Shown piece after piece: positions 58,046-64,000 of a stretch of DNA of 64,000 nt. Origin of the DNA: Marinobacter sp. AC-23. Its GTDB lineage: Bacteria > Pseudomonadota > Gammaproteobacteria > Pseudomonadales > Oleiphilaceae. The notes beneath the pieces are model-generated. The model made no database searches. It saw only the letters and a program-made list of their open reading frames with translations, and was not told the origin of the DNA. The translations under genes were made by a program, and so were the position numbers. Where the stretch lies: contig NZ_MBPP01000078.1 in NCBI RefSeq assembly GCF_001858325.1, forward strand, positions 60,516 through 124,515, in the 5' to 3' direction. Position 1 is the first letter of the stretch. Each line of letters opens with the position of its first letter.

Positions 58046-59739
58046 ATGAGCGAGAGCTTTGCGGATCTTTTTGAAGAAAGCCTAAAAGAAATTGACATGA
58101 AACCAGGTTCCATCGTCCAGGGAACTGTAGTTGATGTTGATAGCGACTGGGTCACAGTTAACGCCGGGCTGAAGTCCGAAGGTGTTATCCCCGCCTCCCA
58201 GTTCCTGAATGAAAAAGGCGAGTTAGAAGTAGCTATCGGCGACGTTGTCGACGTAGCACTGGATGCAGTAGAAGATGGTTTCGGTGAAACCCGTCTTTCC
58301 CGTGAAAAAGCCAAGCGGGCAGAATCTTGGAAGGTACTCGAGAAGTCCTTCGAAGCTGAAGAAGTGGTCAAAGGTATTATTAACGGCAAGGTCAAAGGTG
58401 GTTTCACCGTTGATCTGGCTGGTATTCGTGCGTTCCTGCCAGGCTCACTGGTAGACGTTCGTCCGGTTCGCGACACCGCGCACCTGGAGAACAAAGAGCT
58501 CGAGTTCAAGGTTATCAAGCTGGACCAGAAGCGTAACAACGTGGTTGTTTCTCGCCGCGCCGTACTGGAAGCTGAAAACAGCGCCGAGCGTGAAGCTCTG
58601 CTCGAAACCCTGACTGAAGGTCTGTCAATCAAGGGTATTGTCAAGAACCTGACCGACTACGGCGCGTTCGTAGATCTGGGCGGTGTTGACGGCCTGCTAC
58701 ACATTACCGATATGGCCTGGAAGCGCATCAAGCATCCTAGCGAAATCGTGAATGTTGGCGATGAGATCAACGTTAAGGTTCTGAAGTTCGACCGTGAGCG
58801 TAACCGCGTATCTCTGGGTCTGAAGCAGCTGGGCGAAGATCCCTGGGTTGATATCAAAGGTCGTTACCCGGAAAGCACTCGGGTTACAGCCCGCGTAACC
58901 AACCTGACCGATTACGGCTGCTTTGCTGAGCTGGAAGAGGGTGTTGAAGGTCTGGTTCACGTATCCGAAATGGATTGGACCAACAAGAACATCCATCCTT
59001 CTAAAGTCGTGAATGTTGGCGACGAAGTGGAAGTGATGATTCTGGATATCGATGAAGAGCGTCGTCGTATCTCCCTGGGTATCAAGCAGTGTGTATCCAA
59101 CCCATGGGAAGACTTCTCCGGCAACTTCAACAAGGGCGACCGCATCTCCGGTAAGATCAAGTCAATCACTGACTTTGGTATCTTTATCGGTCTGGACGGT
59201 GGCATCGATGGTCTGGTTCACCTGTCAGACATCAGCTGGAACGAAACAGGCGAAGAAGCGGTTCGTGAATACAAGAAGGGCGACGATGTTGACACCGTTA
59301 TCCTGTCTGTAGATCCCGAGCGTGAGCGCATCTCCCTGGGTATCAAGCAGCTCGAAAGCGATCCGTTCGCCGAGTTTGTTCAGCTGAACGACAAAGGCTC
59401 CATCGTTAAGGCACTGTTTCTGCTGTTGATGCGAAATCAGCTACCATCGCTCTGAACGAAGAAGTTGAAGCTGTACTGAAAGCCTCTGAAATCAGCCGTG
59501 ATCGTGTAGAAGACGCGCGTAACGCTCTGAAAGAAGGCGAAGAAGTCGAAGCGAAGATCATCAGCATCGATCGTAAAAACCGCATTATCAACCTGTCTGT
59601 TAAGTCTAAAGACGTAGAAGACGACAAACAGGCTCTTGATACCGTGCGTACTAAAACTGCAGAATCTTCCTCTAGTGCGACCACCATTGGTGATCTCATC
59701 AAGGAACAAATGCAGCAGCAAAACGCCAACAAGGACTAA
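58046..59739 (+). CDS. rpsA: 30S ribosomal protein S1 (frame broken)
   Basis: Large RNA-binding protein that brings mRNA to the 30S subunit. It contains repeated S1 domains (six in the repaired frame), for example TDYGAFVDLGGVDGLLHITD and SITDFGIFIGLDGGIDGLVH. Frame lost at GG 59410-59411: one G gives IVKGTVSAVDAKSATIALNE and a C-terminal domain ending IKEQMQQQNANKD, 564 residues in all. An essential gene, so a sequencing error is likely. Followed by a strong terminator. Confidence 0.97.
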
Positions 59740-59754
59740 TCTCCGGTTGGTACG

Positions 59755-59789
59755 AAAAAAAACGGGCTCTAAGAGCCCGTTTTTTTTTG
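59755..59789 (+). terminator. Rho-independent terminator after rpsA
   Basis: Perfect stem ACGGGCTC / GAGCCCGT with loop TAA, followed by nine T residues and preceded by an A tract. 15 bp after the rpsA stop. Confidence 0.92.
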
Positions 59790-59873
59790 TGTTTTTTTTT
59801 GATTTGGCTAAACTACAGGAGTGGGAATTCGGCAATCATTGACCGAATAAATAAGAAACGAGGGAAGTGCCTC

Positions 59874-60170
59874 ATGACGAAGTCTGAACTGGTTGAATTA
59901 ATTGCATCAAAACAAACACAGCTTTCGGTTAAAGACGTTGAGCTGGCAGTAAAAACAATTATTGAGCACATGTCCCAGTCACTAGCGAATGGGCAGCGAA
60001 TTGAAATACGGGGGTTTGGCAGTTTTTCCCTTCATCATCGGGCGGCCCGCACAGGCCGGAACCCGAAAACCGGTGAAGCCGTGCAGTTACCCGCCAAGCA
60101 TGTTCCCCACTTCAAGCCCGGCAAGGAGCTGCGAGAACAGGTGAACGACAGTTTGAAGCAGGGGTTTTAA
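59874..60170 (+). CDS. ihfB: Integration host factor beta subunit
   Basis: DNA-bending nucleoid protein, heterodimer with IhfA. 98 residues starting MTKSELVELIASKQTQLSV. The DNA-intercalating arm region EIRGFGSFSLHHRAARTGRN and NPKTGEAVQLPAKHVPHFKP are typical. Ribosome site GAGGGAAG. The rpsA-ihfB order is conserved. Confidence 0.97.
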   Translation: MTKSELVELIASKQTQLSVKDVELAVKTIIEHMSQSLANGQRIEIRGFGSFSLHHRAARTGRNPKTGEAVQLPAKHVPHFKPGKELREQVNDSLKQGF

Positions 60171-60239
60171 GCGCTTTTCATCCCTGAAGCGAAACACCTA
60201 TAATTCGGGCATTTATCAGCGTTTGGGAGAGCTAAGGTT

Positions 60240-60542
60240 ATGGCAGGATTACAGAAGATCCTACTTATTCTGTTGGTACTGGTCCTGGTGTTACTGGCGC
60301 TTGTGTTCTCGCTGAACAACCAGATGGCTGTTGCTCTCAATTTTCTGGTGTTCGAGACGAAGCCCCACGGTGTTGCCGTGTGGATTATCATGTCTTTTGT
60401 TATTGGCGCGTTGATTGGCATTCTAATGACCGTTCTCGCCACATTCCGAACGTCGGTTTCCCGTCGCACTCTTCAAAAACGACTTGATCGCGCCGAGCAG
60501 GCATTGGAGAAATCCAGGGCCCAGAACGACCAGGCTATTTAA
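60240..60542 (+). CDS. lapA: LapA domain membrane protein
   Basis: Inner-membrane protein of the lipopolysaccharide assembly pair LapA/LapB. 100 residues with two membrane helices (ILLILLVLVLVLLALVF and VWIIMSFVIGALIGILM), then a cytoplasmic coiled coil RRTLQKRLDRAEQALEK. The stop overlaps the lapB ATG by one base (TAATG). With LapB it tunes LpxC turnover in E. coli. Confidence 0.92.
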   Translation: MAGLQKILLILLVLVLVLLALVFSLNNQMAVALNFLVFETKPHGVAVWIIMSFVIGALIGILMTVLATFRTSVSRRTLQKRLDRAEQALEKSRAQNDQAI

Positions 60543-61711
60543 TGGACATGGTGTTTCAGTGGCTGCTGTTAACGGTTGCAGTTGCCGTTGGTTGGTTTGT
60601 AGGCAGGCTAGGTAGCGGCCGTAACCGAACCCGAGCGAAGATTGCAGACGAAGATTCTGTTAAGGACCGGCTGCAGTTTCTGTTTACGAATTACTCAGAC
60701 CAGGCCGTCGACAACTTTGTGCAGTCACTGGCTGTTAACAAAGACACCGTAAGCCTTCATCTTTCTATTGGCCGGCACTTTCGCAACAAAGGCGAAACCG
60801 ATCGCGCTATTCTGGTTCATCAGAACCTGCTAGCAAGACCTGAACTGCCTCCGCGCTTTTCTCCCCAGGTAACCCTCGAACTTGCTATGGATTTTCTTAA
60901 CGCGGGCTTGCTGGATCGGGCTGAGGCGCTGTTGCAACAGTTGATGGGAGATCGTGAGTACGGGCGAAAAGCGGCTCGGCAACTTATTGACCTTTACCAA
61001 CAGGAAAGTGAGTGGGGTAAAGCGGCCGACGTTGCCCGAACCCTGACTAAGAATGACGCAGACCCAGCCATGTTCAAGGATCTTGCGTATCTGACTTGCG
61101 AGTTGGCAGAGAGAGCCCTTGGTCAGGATGATCGCTGGGCTGCCCAGAAATTTGCCAAAGAAGCGCTGGAATATGACCATTCCTGCGTTCGGGCAACACT
61201 GATATTGATGAAAATTCTGATTCGGCAGGGTAGCTATCGTGAGGCTGGCAACCAAGGGTTGAAAGTTTTTGACCAAAACCCGGCTTTTGGGCCTGAATCC
61301 ATTGATCGTTTGATGAAGCTTGAGCACGAGCACGGCGACATTGGTCGGTTGGTCAAAAAGCTGCGCAAGCTTTACCAAATTTACCCCAGCACCAGTTTGC
61401 TTTTGGCCTTGGTGGAATCGGTTGAGCGAGTGTCTGGCCGCCCGGCGGCTATTGATCTGCTGCGCCAGGAATTAGAAATTCGCCCTAGCGTGCGGGCCCT
61501 TTTGCGGCTGGTGGAAATGGCAGGTTATGAAAAGGGCATGACCACCGACGAAGGCAGACTGGTTAGTCGTATTGGCCTTCTGATTCTCGCCAACAGGCCG
61601 GTTTATCGGTGTGTAAGTTGTGGTTTCTCTGGCCAGCAACTTCACTGGCTATGCCCGAGCTGCAAGCAATGGGAAACCGTGCGCCCAATTCAGGGCGTTG
61701 AAGCGGAATAA
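60542..61711 (+). CDS. lapB: LPS assembly protein LapB (TPR + rubredoxin-like)
   Basis: 389-residue membrane-anchored TPR protein. N-terminal helix (LLLTVAVAVGWFVGRLGSG), tandem TPR repeats over about residues 60-340 (e.g. NKGETDRAILVHQNLLARPE), and a C-terminal zinc ribbon with CVSCGFSGQQLHWLCPSCKQW. In E. coli it links FtsH to LpxC degradation. Intact. Confidence 0.95.
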   Translation: MDMVFQWLLLTVAVAVGWFVGRLGSGRNRTRAKIADEDSVKDRLQFLFTNYSDQAVDNFVQSLAVNKDTVSLHLSIGRHFRNKGETDRAILVHQNLLARPELPPRFSPQVTLELAMDFLNAGLLDRAEALLQQLMGDREYGRKAARQLIDLYQQESEWGKAADVARTLTKNDADPAMFKDLAYLTCELAERALGQDDRWAAQKFAKEALEYDHSCVRATLILMKILIRQGSYREAGNQGLKVFDQNPAFGPESIDRLMKLEHEHGDIGRLVKKLRKLYQIYPSTSLLLALVESVERVSGRPAAIDLLRQELEIRPSVRALLRLVEMAGYEKGMTTDEGRLVSRIGLLILANRPVYRCVSCGFSGQQLHWLCPSCKQWETVRPIQGVEAE

Positions 61712-61782
61712 TCTTTTACCGACATTCTTTAATGACACTTTCTATCTACATCCTCTAACGACACCCCGCAGGACATTTCAAC

Positions 61783-62493
<711 letters not shown>

Positions 62494-62540
62494 CGGATAT
62501 TGCAGAGTTACCGAGGGAGGGCATTCACCGGGCCAAAACA

Positions 62541-62575
62541 AAAAAACCCGCTAACTCAAAGAATTAGCGGGTTTT
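62541..62575. terminator. Bidirectional terminator between pyrF and tRNA-Asn
   Basis: Perfect 10-bp stem AACCCGCTAA / TTAGCGGGTT with loop CTCAAAGAA, A tract before and T tract after. It can end pyrF (plus) and the tRNA-Asn transcript (minus). Confidence 0.88.
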
Positions 62576-62583
62576 CGGAATAA

Positions 62584-62659
62584 TGGCTCCCCGAGCTGGG
62601 CTCGAACCAGCGACAAACGGATTAACAGTCCGTTGCTCTACCAACTGAGCTATCGGGGA
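62584..62659 (-). tRNA. tRNA-Asn (GTT)
   Basis: 76-nt cloverleaf, acceptor TCCCCGA / TCGGGGA, anticodon GTT (plus-strand AAC 62624-62626), T arm CTGGTTCGAGCCCAG, encoded CCA. Confidence 0.97.
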
Positions 62660-62728
62660 ACGTCGTCATGTGACGAGGCGCGTATATTAAGATTACCCCA
62701 TCGCCTCGTCAACCCCTTACCGAAGTTT

Positions 62729-63913
62729 TTAGCTCAGCGCCTTCTGCAAACGCTCAATGGCCTTTTCCAGATTATCCATGCTGGTCGCAAAGCTCAGGCG
62801 CATATGTCCGGGAGAACCGAACGCAGAGCCTGGAACCAACGCGACGCCCGCTTCGCTCAGCAGCTTCTCTGCGAACTCCACATCATCGCTGACACTGGCA
62901 TCGGCATCAATTGCACCCTGGAAGCTGGGGAACACGTAGAAGGTGCCGTCGCCTTTGAGGCACTCAACACCTGGCAACTTGTTCAAAGCATCTACCAGCC
63001 AGTCGTGACGCTCTTTAAACGCCTTAACCATCTCACCGATGCACGCTTGCGGGCCATCCAGAGCAGCCTGTGCGGCAGCCTGGGAGATGGAGCAAGGGTT
63101 GGACGTGCTCTGAGACTGGATTTTTTTCATGGCGCCAATGATCTTGGCTGGGCCTGCGGCATAGCCGATACGCCAGCCAGTCATTGAGTAAGCCTTGGAT
63201 ACACCGTTAAGAACGAAGGTACGCTCGTAAAGCTCCGGGTTAGCGTTCAGAATGTTGCAGAACGGCTTACCAGTCCAGAGGATAGGCTCGTACATATCAT
63301 CCGTGGCGATCATGATGTTCGGGTGCTTTTTCAGCACGTCACCAATCGCCTGCAGCTCTTCCAAGGTATAAGCCATGCCGCTTGGGTTGGAAGGGCTGTT
63401 GATGACGAACAGGCGGGTACGCTCAGTGATGGCGTTTTCCAGCTGTTCCGGGGTGATCTTGAAACGGGTTTCTGCACCGGTTTCGATGATAACCGGCTTG
63501 CCTTCAGCAACCAGAACCATATCCGGGTAGGATACCCAGTAAGGCGCAGGGATAATCGCTTCATCACCCGCGTTAAGAGTAGCCAAGGCAAGGTTGAAAA
63601 AGCTCTGCTTGCCCCCACTTGAAACCAATACTTGGTTGGCTTCGTATTCCAGGCCATTGTCCCGCTTGAACTTCGCAATAATCGCCTTCTTAAGAGCTGG
63701 CGTACCATCAACAGCGGTGTATTTTGTCTGGCCGTTTTTGATGGCCTCAATGGCTGCCTGCTTGATGTGTTCTGGGGTATCGAAGTCCGGTTCGCCTGCA
63801 CCCAGACCGATAATGTCTTGGCCTGCTGCGCGTAATTCAGCAGCTTTGTTGGTGACTGCGAGGGTGGGGGATGGCTTGATTGCCTGTACACGGCTGGAAA
63901 GTTGAAGGTCCAA
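62729..63913 (-). CDS. Class I aspartate aminotransferase (type Ib)
   Basis: PLP enzyme, 394 residues, interconverting aspartate/2-oxoglutarate and oxaloacetate/glutamate; some members also accept prephenate. Motifs: LGAGEPDFDTPEHIKQAA, VSSGGKQSFFNLALATL, the PLP-contacting NSPSNPSG, the Lys region LNGVSKAYSMTGWRIGYAAG and the C-terminal MRLSFATSMDNLEKAIERL. The aspC or aatA symbol is not assigned because I cannot place the subfamily. The 87 bp to the window end show no gene. Confidence 0.93.
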   Translation of the reverse strand: MDLQLSSRVQAIKPSPTLAVTNKAAELRAAGQDIIGLGAGEPDFDTPEHIKQAAIEAIKNGQTKYTAVDGTPALKKAIIAKFKRDNGLEYEANQVLVSSGGKQSFFNLALATLNAGDEAIIPAPYWVSYPDMVLVAEGKPVIIETGAETRFKITPEQLENAITERTRLFVINSPSNPSGMAYTLEELQAIGDVLKKHPNIMIATDDMYEPILWTGKPFCNILNANPELYERTFVLNGVSKAYSMTGWRIGYAAGPAKIIGAMKKIQSQSTSNPCSISQAAAQAALDGPQACIGEMVKAFKERHDWLVDALNKLPGVECLKGDGTFYVFPSFQGAIDADASVSDDVEFAEKLLSEAGVALVPGSAFGSPGHMRLSFATSMDNLEKAIERLQKALS

Positions 63914-64000
63914 ACTTGCGCTCCTTAAAGCTGCGTCTGATAGGTCTGTGACCGGCGGGGTGTCTGAATCCTTGCCATATGGCGGCTGATTTTCGCCCAG

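Overview
The window looks like a moderately GC-rich marine gammaproteobacterium of the Pseudomonas/Marinobacter type, most probably Marinobacter or a close relative. I infer this from gene order and protein style. The order nadC / DUF1631 / ampD-ampE / chemoreceptor, the fused tyrA-aroA gene inside gyrA-serC-pheA-hisC-[tyrA-aroA]-cmk-rpsA-ihfB-lapAB-pyrF, and alaS-lysC-csrA followed by tRNA-Ser and tRNA-Arg genes are all arrangements known from that group. No plasmid, phage, insertion sequence or CRISPR signal is visible, and no gap between genes exceeds 300 bases.

Layout. 1-7.1 kb: NAD synthesis (nadC, cut by the window edge), a DUF1631 protein, the AmpD/AmpE cell-wall recycling pair and a chemoreceptor. 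7.1-13.7 kb, minus strand: pepA-holC-valS-panE and a PduO-type cobalamin adenosyltransferase. 14-16.1 kb: lptFG. 16.1-21.7 kb: an RDD membrane protein, alaS, lysC, csrA and three tRNAs ending in a strong terminator. 21.8-25.4 kb: a TRAP transporter operon with a winged-helix regulator. 25.5-30.6 kb: an Lgt-like/TlpA fusion, a second chemoreceptor, a DUF2058 protein and dbpA. 30.7-35.6 kb: a sodium module made of the oxaloacetate decarboxylase pump oadGAB and a CPA1 Na+/H+ antiporter. 35.7-41 kb: the SOS mutasome imuA-imuB-dnaE2 behind a perfect LexA box. 41-48 kb: phhB, a small DUF2897 gene, a YghU-type GST, a YkoF-like protein, iorAB, ggt and purU. 48.9-62.5 kb: the gyrA to pyrF run. The end holds tRNA-Asn and an aspartate aminotransferase.

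The dominant oddity is technical. Eighteen genes are broken by 21 single-base losses. All are -1 and most lie in G or C runs of two to four. The list includes valS, alaS (twice), gyrA, rpsA, serC and dnaE2 (three times). Restoring one base per site makes each gene's length divisible by three and gives family-typical protein. I therefore treat them as intact genes carrying sequencing errors and annotate them full length.

The most interesting biology is: (i) a 105-bp palindromic element inserted in frame in panE, adding about 35 residues to the protein; (ii) a fused pair of gene-tail remnants (ggt tail, then phhB tail) just upstream of iorAB, with exactly the polarity expected at a tandem-duplication junction, while intact phhB and ggt flank the region; (iii) the Lgt-like membrane domain fused to a TlpA thioredoxin; (iv) a 16-bp perfect palindrome upstream of oadGAB; (v) a 15-bp tandem repeat coding the acidic tail of GyrA. 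I did not find a clearly new multi-gene system.
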